Source of the DNA: Hormiphora californensis
Lineage: Eukaryota > Ctenophora > Tentaculata > Cydippida > Pleurobrachiidae
Direction of reading: 5' to 3'
Assembly (NCBI GenBank): GCA_020137815.1
Contig: CM035351.1
Span: 6,097,397-6,161,396 of the forward strand
Length of the DNA stretch: 64,000 bases
In this document: in pieces, positions 47,401 through 59,471 of the stretch
How positions within the stretch are numbered: position 1 is the first letter of the stretch
How the letters are laid out: each line of letters starts with the position of its first letter
The notes under the pieces: model-generated
What the model saw: only the letters and a program-made list of their open reading frames with translations
Told to the model about the DNA's origin: nothing
The model's database searches: none
Position numbers and translations under genes: made by a program

Positions 47401-50400
47401 ACTTTGCAGAGTCTGCTAACACATGTGTGTATGTAAACGAACCCCTTCGCAGGACTTTGAACGTGTTCATGACTGTCATACTTCCTGCAATGATAAATAC
47501 GAAAGTGAACCGTCTCAAATCTATGTCTCAGTACGATAAACTGTCTTTTATCATGGACAACTTAGGGCTCTTGACCCCGTGGCTTGATATAAACAATTTT
47601 ATGGCCTTACAAGGTACATATTATTATTAATATCGACGTACCACCTCTGTGGTTTTTAATTTCACACTCGTAACCAATTCTTGTTATCCCAGGCTCCTAC
47701 TATAGGTGGATGGGAAAAGATGATAATGATCGCGTGTGGAATATGTTTTTCCATCGTGTCTACCGTCATATCATTACCCAGTATAAAGAATTACCTGTAG
47801 AAGTCAGTGAACCATTGCTCTCAGTGATACTCACTACCATATCAAGTCCACACTATGTCCGTCTCGCTGCCCATCCTGATTTTGCGTACGAGTTTTACTT
47901 TAATATGTGGAATGATCCTACGCTGTTTCCAAGCGCTCATGGCAACCATCGGAGTATAGGTTTCATGTACGCCAGCACAATGTTGGTAAGTAGAACTTTA
48001 ATAATATGAAATCCACTAGAAATTCGCTTCAAATCATATAAACATATGGTAGTTGAATATAATGCCTATCGACTAAAACCTATAAACCCATTTTTTACAG
48101 GATGGGTCTCCTGATGTTGACAGTTTTCTGGAGTTCTCTGATTCCAAGTGGCCTGACAACCCATATAACCCGTACTATAACGCGCTCAAGGCAGTGAAGA
48201 TAGAAATGGCCACAGCAGGGAATCCCCTCGAAATGATGATGTTGATGCTTGGTGGCCCAAGAAAGACAATACAGAAAGGCAAGGCAATGCAGATGAAGGA
48301 GAAAGCAAACGTACTTCATAGAAATAAAAAGTTTGATGAGGCAGAAGAAATGTATACTAAAGCGATCAAGGAAGCATTTAAGGAATCCAGACACGCCTGA
48401 GTAAGAGAAAGAAGAAACAAATATAGATTTCAATATTGATGACGATATATCTAGGTGTTTAATCACTTGCACTGTTATCTATCTGTTATCTTTTTTAGGA
48501 TTGAAGAGATGGAAAGTGTCGGTGATCTATCGATTTTGTGTCTCAACAACAGGTATGTACTAGTGAGAGAGAGAGAGCAGCTCAGGGATTTGCACAAAAA
48601 TTATATGGATAGTATCCATTGGATACTCTTAATAGCTAACGTGAAAACCGCATGCTTTTGAAAATAAAGCTAACACATGCAATTGCAGGTCGGCAACCCG
48701 TATGGAGAAAGGGAGTCTGTTCTTGGCCTTGGCCGACAGTACATTTGTTATCAATCATATTGAAACCAGCATAAGGCAAGAGGCTGCTGAACCATACCCG
48801 AACACTCCAGAATACTTCTCTGCTCTTCAAATCATGAAAGTCAAGGTACATATAGTAATCTAGGCATATGTACAGATAGAATCCGTCTACCGATTTAGAT
48901 AGTATGTATTCAACTACCGCCTGGGCCAAAAAAAACGTATGGTACGTCGAGCCTCATATCTCCCAAATCTTAACTTCGATCACTCTGATATTTTGACACA
49001 ATGTTTGTATGGGTACTCATTCGAGGAATCCGGAGTTTCAATTCCTAAATCTTCACAATTCATTAATGAACCCTTTTTTCCATTTTTGGGGTTTTTCCAC
49101 GTTTTCTCATGGTTAAATTCGATTTTATTCTTAAAAAAGCAACCATGCATTAGAGTAAACAATAATAAATGGCAATCCGAGTTTTTATTAAAAATGAATC
49201 AAGTTTAGTTGGTGAAATAAATGATTAAAAAATGGTCATTTTTACCAAACATCGATTTTGACCCATTTTGACGAGAAATCGGTAATTTTAGGCGCTAAAA
49301 ATTGGTACGGCCATTGCACTTGATCAGTGTTGATATTAGCCGGAATTTTAGCTCTCTATCTCAAAGTTCATTTTTCCGACTGGAATGAATCCTGAATGAA
49401 CTTAAAAACAAGAATGCTTTTTCAAACCGAAATTTCACAGTCGCCTTTGGGTATCGATTTTCTTTCAAACGCAATTAATTTTAGCTCAATTGGACCACCA
49501 CAAGAGACACAGTGGCCAGTTTTCTAACCCTAGGTCTGGTCATGTGACCCCCATTGAGACGCTAGTGTCATTACGAAGTGCCAATAAGCAGTTGTAACGG
49601 TCGAGTATCACGTATCACATCTGCTAATGAGGACGGTGTACCGATACAGCGTCCTTTAGAATGTAAGTTCTCTTGCTAACACGTCATAATTTGATGGGGA
49701 TCACATGACCCAACCTAGGTTTAGTAAACTGGTCACTGTGATTCTTGTGGTGATCCAATTAAGCTCAAACTGGTCGCGTTCGAAAGGAAATAGATAGCCA
49801 AACAAATTTGTGAAAATTTGGTACCGAAATATAGTCCCATATTGGTGTTCATTCAATAATCATTCGGGCGAAAAAATGAATTTTTATCCAGAGGGTTGAA
49901 ACTCCGGATTCCTCGAATGAGTACCCATGAAAATATTGTGTCAAAATATCAGAGTGATAGAAATTAAGATTTGGGAGATATGAGGCTCGGCGTACCATAC
50001 GTTTTTATTGGCCCAGGCGGCCAAAACACTGCAAAAGGGCATCCGTGTGAATGCCTTCGGCATTCACCCGGGCTGAGAAAAAGTGTACTACTAATTTATA
50101 TTCTCCTCTCAGGAAGAACGTTTGCCAAAAGCCAAGTTTAGGCGGGTAAAAATTCTAGTTAAGCTGGAAGAGTGGTCAGCGGGATTGAGATGTTGTATAG
50201 ATCTCTTGAGGAATCACCCGGATTGCCCCAAAGAATCGTTCAGCTACTACTACCACTGTTTGATCAAGTAAGGCTCAATTTATCCTATAGTTTCGTAGAA
50301 TACAATCTATAGAAATCCTACCTATTGAAATCAAATCTAGTTTGTACCCAATTCCAATTATTCTAGGACCTAGGTACATTACTGCAGTACTTCAGAGACA

Positions 50401-50726
50401 CAAAATAAGTGCTCAACAACTATTCCAGTACCCACTATTCTGTATTTCCTGTAAGTCTGCAGGAACCTGTCATGACTTCACATCCAGCCCAGTCAGGTAA
50501 ATCTTGAGGGTTCAGTATTGGGCATTCATAAAAAACATCTGGTTCTTGTCAAATTTCTATTAATCATTGCATAGTTGTTCATTCATTCAACAAATATGTA
50601 CCACCTTGTCATCCCAGGTGCAAGAAGTGCAAGCACCCGTACTGTTCTGAGTCCTGTTACCAGTTTGATACAACACACAAAACCTACTGTGCACAACTGG
50701 CGAAGTTGAAGAAACGCCTGGCTTAG
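44436..50726 (+). CDS. TPR-MYND protein, array copy 3 (probably disrupted)
   Basis: ATG 44436 with a TTAG acceptor 7 nt upstream; TAG at 50726 after the MYND exon (CKKCKHPYCSESC ... KKRLA). Exons align with copy 1. Three insertions lengthen it: an 855-bp MITE in intron 1, an inverted-repeat insert within exon 3 (about 45848-46104) shared with copy 4, and a 1.1-kb foldback in the intron before exon 13. The TPR exon ends GCC-TGA-GTAAG at 48400, one base longer than copies 2 and 4 at the same place, putting a stop just before the donor; if real this cuts off the second TPR half and the MYND finger. Other exons (for example 47125-47311) are open. Confidence 0.75.
44621..45475. mobile_element. CAGTCGGACCCCGATTTA element (MITE, 855 bp)
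   Basis: Termini CAGTCGGACCCCGATTTAGT and its reverse complement, flanked by TA on both sides (44619-44620, 45476-45477), as for Tc1/mariner/pogo-type elements with a TA target. Subterminal sequence repeats CCACTAAATCGGGG. Internally it contains direct and inverted copies of a segment with GAACCGATACGTGAT. No transposase ORF. Sits in intron 1 of array copy 3. Confidence 0.85.
45848..46104. mobile_element. Inverted-repeat insertion in coding exon 3 of copy 3
   Basis: Copies 1 and 2 read through this point without interruption. Ends CCTGAAGGGAGTTAAACC and its imperfect complement ending CTTCCTTCAG form terminal inverted repeats of about 40-55 bp. The same insertion lies at the same codon in copy 4 (51508-52450). 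An extra AATTAATAATTAATTGG patch sits at its left end only in copy 3. Confidence 0.75.
46217..46325. repeat. Hairpin in the intron after exon 3 of copy 3
   Basis: Two arms of about 50 bp (TTTTCTGAGTTTGAAAAATT ... and its complement) meet at ACCATTTAATGGT. A second shorter perfect hairpin (GATAGATATTGAGATGTCC) lies at about 46585-46625 in the next intron. Confidence 0.75.
48917..50020. mobile_element. 1.1-kb foldback element with ~125-bp terminal inverted repeats
   Basis: Starts CCGCCTGGGCCAAAAAAAAC and ends in the complement GGCCCAGGCGG; arms match over about 125 bp with roughly ten differences. The interior has no significant ORF. It lies in the intron before exon 13 of array copy 3. No target duplication is evident. 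Confidence 0.8.
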
Positions 50727-50992
50727 ATAATATCAAAGTACAACGAAAACATAACAAAAACAAAACAAACTGAATAACATTGCTTTAAACAATTCAACAT
50801 CTTTTTATTATTTTAACCCGGTTTTTAACTATTTTAACTATGAATTAACATAATTTGTATGCAGCAATTTACCAACCATTTTTAATTCAAGCTTTAAGCC
50901 ATTATTATTTTGATTTAAAGAACCGCCTTTTTAATGAACCATCTATGTTTCAAAATATTTTTTTAAACATTTCGCCAACTGTTTAGCCAATC

Positions 50993-53900
50993 ATGAAGAA
51001 GAAGCGGCTGCTGGTACAGGATCAACTTGACTCCAAAACCATCGTGGACTCTTTCTCCAGACTTCTCAGACGTGGAGAAAGTATGTATTTGACAAATAAG
51101 AAGCGAGATGTTTTTCTCGATGTATACTCTTATCTCTTTAAATACCTCGACCCTCACAGATCATTCCCCAAAAACTGTTGAACGACAGTTTGAGATATCA
51201 TTGAAACAGATCAAAACACGGAAAGTTATCCAGTTTGCACCTGTAGTATTCTGCTCAAGTCTCTGCTGGTAAGATTTCAATCTATCATTAAGTTTAGTTT
51301 TTAGAGGCTTAGGAAGCTGCACGTGGTTTGAAGTTTATTAAACTAAGTGACTGCTCACATATGATATATAATTTATCAACTTGCTCACCCCCCCCAACAG
51401 GGCCTTGAAACTGGAACCTTCGAGAGTATGCAACAATTCTTACAATTTGAAGTTGTCCTGCGTCAGTCCATCTGAACTATTTAATGCAGACCAGATAAGT
51501 ACCAAGGCCTAAAGGAAGTTTAACCTTCGATAAAAAATGATCCATTATAAGCGAACTTCACCAGTAGCTTCAGATGGGTAACAAGAGTATCCATCATACT
51601 ATTATTAAAGCAAATAGGGAAATCCCATGTCCCGTTTTTTTAACCAAATATGGCACAAAATTCCTGGAAATGGCCTTTTGCACGTGTTGTCCCTAGAGGG
51701 ACCCTGACAACCTGCCAGCTTGAGCCTTAAACTGCACGTGCATCCTTGATTCATCTCTCTGCCGGTTATGTGATTGATCGTTTGCTCGATTTGATCTGTT
51801 CACCACGTTTCGTGAACATGACTACTCAACTTCAACACAATCGCCAGCGAGTTTGGAGGAGCCATATATGTCCCAAACTGGCGCTGACGCCTATAGACTA
51901 CGTGATAGAATCCTACAAAAGAGGTGATTATTATTCAAAAGAAGTTGTCAACAAACGTAATAACAAAGTATCAATGGCACTAATAAGAAATGACAGTAAT
52001 ACGTGAAAGTATTTTTTTTTTTTGGGCTTTAGAAAAGATAGAACAAATTTACAATTATTGTATTTTGCCAATGTACTCCTTCATAAAATACTTCAGGACC
52101 TGGCAAAAGAGGACCCGTGGCTTTTCTGTCGAAAGAATCCCTGTGGTTAATTTACCTGATAAATTTACTGATTTAAAAAATTCCAAATGATACTACACTA
52201 TTTGCTTAGTTTACTTTATGACCATCCCTGACATTCGCCCGTAGGGCGAGCGGGCTTACTAGTATACATAATCAATATAATTGTAGAATCTCTATAATTT
52301 TTGCCATCTTTAGAAGTTATTTGGCTAAGAACTTGTCCAGATAAATTTGCTTAAAAACGATATGGATACTCTAATTACCTATCTGGAGCCCCCAGTGAAG
52401 TTCGTTTAGAGACTATTTTTCATCGGATGTTGAACTTGACTTCCTTCAGGCACGGGGTAAAGGGAGAGATAGAAGTCACAACGCCGTCTGGAACCAAGAA
52501 TATTATTTTCTTGGGTCTCACCCCAATGGTGCATGACGCTATTGACGAAACGGTAATTCGTGGACCGTATTAGAATTTAGAAATGGTTCAAACTCAGAAA
52601 ATATGTTTGTTATATTTAGTCATCAAATGGGTATTAACACTCAAACACTTTCGTCTTTCTATAGATGTTTGACGGTCTGGTGATTACGATCAAGTTGGTT
52701 ATGACTCTGGAAACAATTGATACACAGAAAGCCAACAGAGCTGAGGTCAGTATAATCGTGATTGAGCTCAAGAATTCTACTCAAAACCATGTTAACAATT
52801 ATCTTCTTACCTTCTCTTGTATATAATTATGTTATTTCAATTTTCAGTTGCACAGTAATTTCTTTAACAAGTACCGTGGCAAACCTCTTGTTGAGTGTCT
52901 AAAGATCAAGAAATTTAGAAACTATTGGGAGTACAAATTGGGTCTACCGGCTGACAACAAGAAAGTCTTTGCTACCTCCCTCGCTAAGTTCGTGTGCTCT
53001 CTCCTTACTGAGGTGAGTTCGGTAACTATGGTAACTAACCCTTGTAACCATGGTAACTAATTTCCCAGAGAGTGTTCAACAGTTGCTGTGGAGAAAGTTG
53101 GGGTGCCGTTTATGAATCTGTTATAGAGTTCGTAAACAATGAAAATGATTATGACAACCATACCCTCATGCGACAAGCCATCTTTGATACTGGAGCGCCA
53201 CACCTGGTAAATACTAAATAAACTTTTTATTGTTGATGCTTTCGGCGAAGGCTATGTACGATACATTCTAAACAATTCAACTATATAACTCTCTTACCCA
53301 GATCGTTAAACTACTTGGTGCAGATTTTAGTGAGGGAAGCGACTGGGCTAAGAGATGTGCTGCCGACCAACTTGTATCCACCTTTCTGCGATATCACCCC
53401 AGTATCAAAAGTTTGTATGATGAAAAGATGTTTTCTATCATGGAAAAACACATCATGGATAAACTGACCAGTCCCGTATACAACGAAACGTAGGTTTTGT
53501 TTATTTGCTCAAGATGTTTGCCACTACCTGTTCCCTTCCTTGGCATGTGTCACAAAACATTTTATCATATATATGACCGGAAACGAACCTCTTTGCAGGA
53601 CTCTGAACGTTTTTATGACTGTTATGCTTCCTGCAATGATAAATACAAAGCTTGATCAGAATAGGAAAAATGCCTCTCATTATGACAAACTCCCTCTCAT
53701 CATGAAAAACATAGGGATCGTAGCCCCTTGGTTGGACATAAACAACTTCATGGCCCTACAAGGTAATCTTGATCAATTCATTTTATTTTATCTCTGCACG
53801 CAAGGAGAGGTGGTAGAGCAAGGTCAACTAACGATTTTTACAAGTGACTGTTGGTTTTCAATTCACACTTATGACCGATTCTTATTTCTTGCTCCTCCAG

Positions 53901-55770
53901 GCGCCTACTATAGAAGGATGGAAAAGTATGAAAATGAAATCAACTGGAATGGATTTTTCGATTCTATTTACCGTCGGTTTCTTCACCAGTTTAGAGAACT
54001 ATGTCTGAATCAAGGAGAAGACCACTCACTAGTGTTACCAACGATGTTCAACACCATAATAAGCCCACACTTTTTACGTCCCGCTTCGAATGGGGCGTAT
54101 GAGTTGTACTTTAAAATTTGGTACGATCCTACGAATCCTTTGACAACCCCTAGAACAGCCTTCATGTACGCCAGTACAATGTCGGTGAGTATAGAATTTT
54201 GAACTTGATGTCGTGAGTTCTGATAACAAAGCACAATATATGTTTCTGGATACTCAACAAATCCACAAAATCCTTATTTTTTACAGGGTGGGTCTCCGGA
54301 AGTTGATGATTTTCTGGAGTTTTCTGACTCAAAGTGGCCTAACAACCCGTATAACCCGTACTATAACGCACTCAAAGCAGTGAAAAGAGAAATGACCACA
54401 ACAGGAAATCCTTTCGGAATGATGATGTCTATGTTCACGCAGAAACGGCTAGTGAATCATCAGTCAACGAAGATGAAGGAGAAAGCAAACGCTCTTCATA
54501 GAAATAAAAAGTTTGATGAGGCGATAAAAATGTATACTGAAGCAATTGAGGAAGCGCACAAGGAATCCAGAAAAACTGAGTAAGAGAATTAAGCCCCTGA
54601 GTAAGAGCAGTAAGTCCCCTGCTACTACATAATATAAATCTCCTGCTAACCACTCTTTTCCCTTTCAGTTTAGACGATATTGACAGGATAGGAGACCTCA
54701 CGATTTTGTGTCTCAACAACAGGTACACTGGTACATTTCGACACATCTGAGTTATGAGTTCTGAGTTCTGAGTTATGACGACAATTTTCATTTAAGATTA
54801 ATATAAATTTATTGTGATAACAGGGCAGCATCACACCTGGAACTGGGGAATCTGTCTCGTGCTTTGGCGGACTGTACATTTGCAATCAACCATATGAAAA
54901 CTAGCATACTGATAGAGGCCTCTGAACCACTCCCAAATACACCAGAAAATTATTCTGCCCTTCAAATAATGAAAGCCAAGGTACAAATAATACAAGCTAT
55001 AATTAGTTTAGCTAAGTTCATACTCCTCGCATAATATGCCCAACTGTATGATTTCTGGTTGTTAATGTTTGAGTAATGTTAACAAAAACTATTTTCGAAT
55101 CAGGAAGAACGTTTGCCGAAAACCAAATTTAGGCGAGTAAAAATTCTCGCGAAGATGGGAGAGTGGTCAGCGGCACTGAGATGTTGTTTAGATCTTTTGA
55201 AATTTCACCCGGATTGCCCTAAAGAATCGTTCAGCTACTACTACCACTGTTTGATCAAGTAAGACTTCAATTTATCCTATTATCAGTTTTTACGCAAATA
55301 TACTGGACACTCAAAAACCCCCCGAGTATCCCGGTAAATCGGGGTTCAACTGTACCTATTATCCATCATAGGTACGTCAGTACAGTGCTTATGAGGGCTA
55401 ACAGCAAAGCTGTTTTCCTGTTCCCCATCTTCTGTGTTTCCTGCCAGTCTTCAGGAACTTGGCATAATGCCACCACTGGAACTACAAAAGTCAGGTAAAG
55501 CTAGTGGGATGGGCAATGAGCATTCAGTATTCAGCAATGAGCATTGAGCATTCAGCATTGAGCATTGAGCATTAAGCATTCAGAAATTACATCATCATCT
55601 GTGGCTCAAATTAGTTTTTTATTCATTAGTTCATTCAAAAATTACCACCTTGTCATTCCAGGTGCAAGAAGTGCAAGCACCCGTACTGTTCTGAGTCCTG
55701 TTACCAGTTTGATACAACACACAAGACCTACTGTGCACAACTGGCGAAGTTGAAGAAACACCTTGCATAG
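50993..55770 (+). CDS. TPR-MYND protein, array copy 4
   Basis: ATG 50993, acceptor GTTTAG 6 nt before it; TAG at 55770. Exons 4-15 read open in the same phases as copy 1, including the TPR exon ending TCCAGAAAAACTGA-GTAAG and the MYND exon (CKKCKHPYCSESC ... HKTYC). Its only clear lesion is the exon 3 insertion (51508-52450), which itself holds a Helitron. If the insertion is spliced as an intron, GTACCA at 51500 and an AG at 52464-52465 would keep the frame (…DQIK-IEVTTP…), while the better-looking acceptor CTTCCTTCAG at 52449 would not. It is the sister of copy 3, judged by the shared insertion. It starts 260 bp after the copy 3 stop. Confidence 0.78.
51508..52450. mobile_element. Inverted-repeat insertion in coding exon 3 of copy 4
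   Basis: Ends CCTAAAGGAAGTTTAACC and ...GACTTCCTTCAGG; the outer ~55 bp at each side are imperfect complements of each other. Homologous to the insertion in copy 3, but enlarged by a nested Helitron (51590-52262). Confidence 0.75.
51590..52262 (+). mobile_element. Non-autonomous Helitron (673 bp)
   Basis: Begins TCCATCATACTATTATTAAAG after an A, ends with hairpin GCCCG-TAGGGCGAG-CGGGC, TTA and CTAG before a T: the 5' TC, 3' hairpin plus CTRR and A/T target expected of Helitrons. The internal frame 51746-52006 (…YVIESYKRGDYYSKE…) is not a Rep/helicase piece I recognise and may be captured sequence. Confidence 0.8.
55313..55357. mobile_element. Fragment of the CAGTCGG-family element
   Basis: CCCGGTAAATCGGGGTTCAACTG followed by TA resembles the right end of the family with two changes; no left end is seen. 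In the last-but-one intron of array copy 4. Confidence 0.5.
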
Positions 55771-56073
55771 ACAATCACCAGTCACCAGACGATCACCAGA
55801 TAGGGCACCAATATCCTTGAATAATTGTTTGTCTTTTTTGTCTTTTTGCTCGACTAGACAAAAAATTTAGGTCGGACCCTCCCCCACCAGATACCATCAC
55901 ACAAACTGTATGACACTGTTTTTAAACTTATTTTTATTTTTAATATTTTAATTTAATCAAAGCACTGTAACTTAACAAAATAAACATAATTTTAATTCAA
56001 TTTATACTGTTTTACATTTCCATAGTTTAAAATAATGTGTTTCATTCCCGTTTTTAATACGATGCAGATGATG

Positions 56074-56168
56074 CAGTCGGACCCCGATTTACCGGGATTC
56101 TTAGGGATTCTCGGGATTCTCTGGTAAATCGGGGTCCGGTAAATCGGGGGTAAATCGGGGTCCGACTG
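56074..56168. mobile_element. CAGTCGG-family MITE (95 bp)
   Basis: Complete short copy: CAGTCGGACCCCGATTTACC at the left and GGTAAATCGGGGTCCGACTG types at the right. It ends 8 bp downstream of the SLC22 stop codon, so it lies in that gene's 3' UTR. Confidence 0.85.
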
Positions 56169-56176
56169 TTATACTG

Positions 56177-58715
56177 CTAAACGCTTTCCTTTTCATTCGG
56201 ATAGTTGGTCCAACTGATGGGCAGGTTTCTGAAAATAGTAAATGATATTGTAATGACACGGCTTCTTCTTTGTCGAGGCTGTCCCAGCCTAGGTCATGAA
56301 CCGGCTAGTAAGTATGTAGTAGGTCCCTGCTTATGCATATTGGAAGTTACACTTACTGTTGCCGTCGCCTCTCACTAACATCCGCAGCTTCGGCAGGGAT
56401 TGGCATAACTCGAGTTTCTACAAACGAAATTTGCATTATATTTTTATATCAGACCTAGTCAGTAGTCCGAACCCCCTTTAATTAAAGCCGCTATTCCTCA
56501 CTCACCCTGGTAAAAGGAAGACCAGTAAACCTCCGGTTCCAGCCATTGCAGCCGTTCCTAGTAGTTTTCCTGTTCCAGAAGACTTTGCTAAATATGGCCC
56601 AAAGAATGCCGCTGAAACAACATAATTCGGGTAAATACATCACCTCCTCGAAAAACTGAAATGATGGCTGATTTTGTAATTCTTCTATGTTCAGTCGGAC
56701 CCCGATTTACCGGGATGCTCGGGGGAATTTTTATGCCCGGTATATCGGGGTCCAGCTCCACTACCGAACCTGCTTTTGCTAGAAGGTGACACATGGACAT
56801 AGCATAGCCCCTAAGGCAGGTTGGGGTTAGCTCTCCGCTATACAAAAGCAACTGTGCGTATGCTATCGATATCCACACTGCAATGATGAGAGAGAGCAAC
56901 CTCTCCAGGCTCCATACATCAGCCCATTGCCAGGGGGTGAGGCTCAACAAGAAGCAAACCGATGAAACCAGCAGTGAGGTGGACAGTGTGAGTTTCCGTC
57001 CAAAGAGTGAGATAAACAGTGCCAAGAGGACATATGCGATTGCTTCACTTAAACCTGCAAAGGAAACCAGATTGAGTATTGACATGGTCACGAGACGGTG
57101 GTGATAGGAATAAGTACGGCCTGAAGTACCTGCAAAGAGGTAGCTGACGTAAGGGGTTGTTCCAAATGAGCTCCATCCGTAGTTTACTCCAGTAGTATAG
57201 AAGACAACACGTGAACCACAGATATCCCTGAATCGCTAACTCTAATGCCATACCGGGGTGATTGATGTACTTTAGCATCTGATGAATGGATTCAGCAATT
57301 AGCTGTTAGTGAACTGTGATTTCATTCCTTGCTCGACCCTTCACCCTGTTTCACCTCGCCCCACACGGGGAAAATAAAAAGGCTTTGAACAAAACAAGTC
57401 ATTCCATCCATACCTTAGATTTGATGGAAGTCCTTTTAGACCCCTTATTATAAGGAGAGCCTATCAGTTTAGTGTTATCCAGATTGATTTTCACATTTGT
57501 AATCCAGCCATACTTCTCCAGCACCACTTTAGCTTCTTCTTTCCTTGCCAATAGCCAACAGATACCTGGGAACCACTCAAATTTCAGGTTTACTCCAGGT
57601 GAACTTTACAATACACAAATTCCTTTAGTTTTTTTTATGTCCTAATTACTAAAATCCCTAAAATCTCCAATATGAATGAGTATCAGCATATTACCTGGGA
57701 GAGTCAGGGTAGAAAGTTAGAGGAATATAGCAGAGCATAAAGACTATCCCACTGCCAGCATGGATGTATTGCCAGGTATGGATAAAGTATGACACTCCCA
57801 CGAGGGCAGGATACCCAACGCACCACAGTAACACATAGCAAGTGTTATAGTAGTTCCGGAACTTCTCAGGCATGAACTCTAGCACCCAAATGTATGCACC
57901 AGCGTAGGCGAGGAAATTACCGAATCCCATGAGTAACCGTATGACCATTAGAAAGATGTAGCTGTGGCATACAGTTCCCAGGAAAGTTCCGGTAAGACAG
58001 GTTGCAGCACCGATCAAACATGCCCTTCTCCTGCCTATCTTATCGTATATGTATGACCCTGTGAGGGAAATTACGAATCATGGAGTTTTAATCTGTCCAG
58101 AAGGGTATTACGGCTCGAGCTCGGTCAATTTTTTAGGGGGATGCCGGATGGGTTGAAAAGGGCTTGCCGGGCCCCGAATCATACGTTTATTATCCTGCTT
58201 CTAACCTATTATTAAACTGATAGAACCGCCAATAAAGAAGAAAGACTCCAGCAGAGAGACTTTGTCCTTGTCGCAGACCAAGTTCCATTCTAAAGTTAGT
58301 GATGTTCTGGATGTGTGCCAGGTGTAGTCTTCTCCGTAGACCAGACCCTCCTCGCAGATCTTCGGGATGTCCGTCAGATACTCTGAGATGATGAGATTGA
58401 GATTTACAATATGAATAATTGGACTAAAAAAGTCTTAGTAAGGGAACTGGAGGAAGGTTGATTAATTCCGCCGCCCATCTTATTACTTGTTTCGTTGAGT
58501 GCATCTGAGCAGTGTGGAGTTATGCAAGTGACGGGTTCCCAGGGAGTAAAGCCAGTGAACTGGACCATGTAAGCACACAGTACGCCCACCATTGAGAGTG
58601 ACATGGCCCAGGTTGCCAGGGCGACCATCAGGAAGTTAGGACGGTCACCAACTGTGTTAATAATGTCATCAATAGTTCGCTCCTCCGTGGTTACCATGTT
58701 AACTAACTTCCCCAA
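56177..58715 (-). CDS. SLC22-like organic ion transporter (MFS), with apparent frameshifts
   Basis: Nine exons: 58487-58715, 58206-58382, 57695-58058, 57414-57565, 57130-57278, 56770-57054, 56506-56611, 56357-56417, 56177-56228. Signs of SLC22: TM1 followed by a Cys-bearing extracellular loop (…FTGFTPWEPVTC … CEEG … EWNLVC), GSYIYDKIGRRRA after TM2, PDSPR after TM6, ELTPTCLRG and LP-ETR near TM10-12. SLC22 carriers move organic cations, anions or carnitine across the plasma membrane; the substrate cannot be told. Three places need one base removed to keep the conserved frame: GGAAAGAAG in exon 4 (~57540), near CACGTGTTGTC in exon 5 (~57205), and CCAGGG at the exon 7 donor (~56506). So it is either a recent pseudogene or affected by consensus insertions. 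Start ATG 58715 (MGKLVNM); ATG 58697 is an alternative. Confidence 0.82.
56692..56755. mobile_element. CAGTCGG-family fragment in an SLC22 intron
   Basis: Left end CAGTCGGACCCCGATTTACC and a degraded right end (TATATCGGGGTCCAG), immediately downstream of the exon ending at 56770. Confidence 0.65.
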
Positions 58716-58734
58716 GGAGTGGTTCCTTGATATA

Positions 58735-59330
58735 CAGTCGGACCCCGATTTACCGGGCCCCGATTTACCTTGGTGACGCGGTCACCCCTCCACAAGGGCC
58801 GCGCGAAGCGCGGCAACGAAGCTCGCGATAATAGGGGATGTCATCACCAACGATTTACCGGAACCCCGATTTTTTTTTGGAAAATTTTCGGAGTTTTGCC
58901 GGTTGGTAAACTTGCATTTGCAATTCGCTAGGTCTAATGGGGATCACGTATCGGTTCGTTTCAAACCTTCTAATTAGCGGCAGGACACGTGATAAGATGT
59001 ACCGATTCGAAACACGATTCGAACGTGTCTGGTATACCTTAGAAAACTTTCATAACTTTTTTGCAAAATTTTACAGAATGATTGTCAATGCTTTGATCGA
59101 TGCTCCCCGTAAATTTTCAGAGTAAAAGTTATTTTGAAATTTTGATACTTCCTCACCCGCTTAGGGTGCCCAGATTCGGCATGGTATCACGTATCGGTTC
59201 GTTTCGAACCTTCTTATTAGCAGCAGGACACGTGATAAGATGTACCGATTCGAAAGACGATTCGAACGTGTCTGGTATACCTTAGAAAACTTTCATAACT
59301 TTTTTGCAAAATTTTACAGCATCCATTTAT
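58735..59330. mobile_element. CAGTCGG-family element, right end missing
   Basis: Begins CAGTCGGACCCCGATTTACC preceded by TA. The internal segment with GATCACGTATCGGTTCG through TTGCAAAATTTTACAG occurs twice (about 58935-59070 and 59190-59320) and is nearly identical to the interior of the complete copy at 60271-61002. It lies 20 bp upstream of the SLC22 start codon. Confidence 0.75.
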
Positions 59331-59471
59331 ACCCACAATGCACAGATTTTGCTGTAGAGCAATTTTATCGCAATGGTCCTTCTGGTACTCCCCGTTCATC
59401 CACTAAGTTTTGTGAGAAAACACGGTGCGCCACTCTATGTTAAACTATTCATACTAGATAGCTTTTAAACT

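Noticed and set aside
51746-52006. 86-aa ORF in copy 4
   Set aside because: Within the nested Helitron; not part of the TPR-MYND protein and not a recognised Helitron protein domain.
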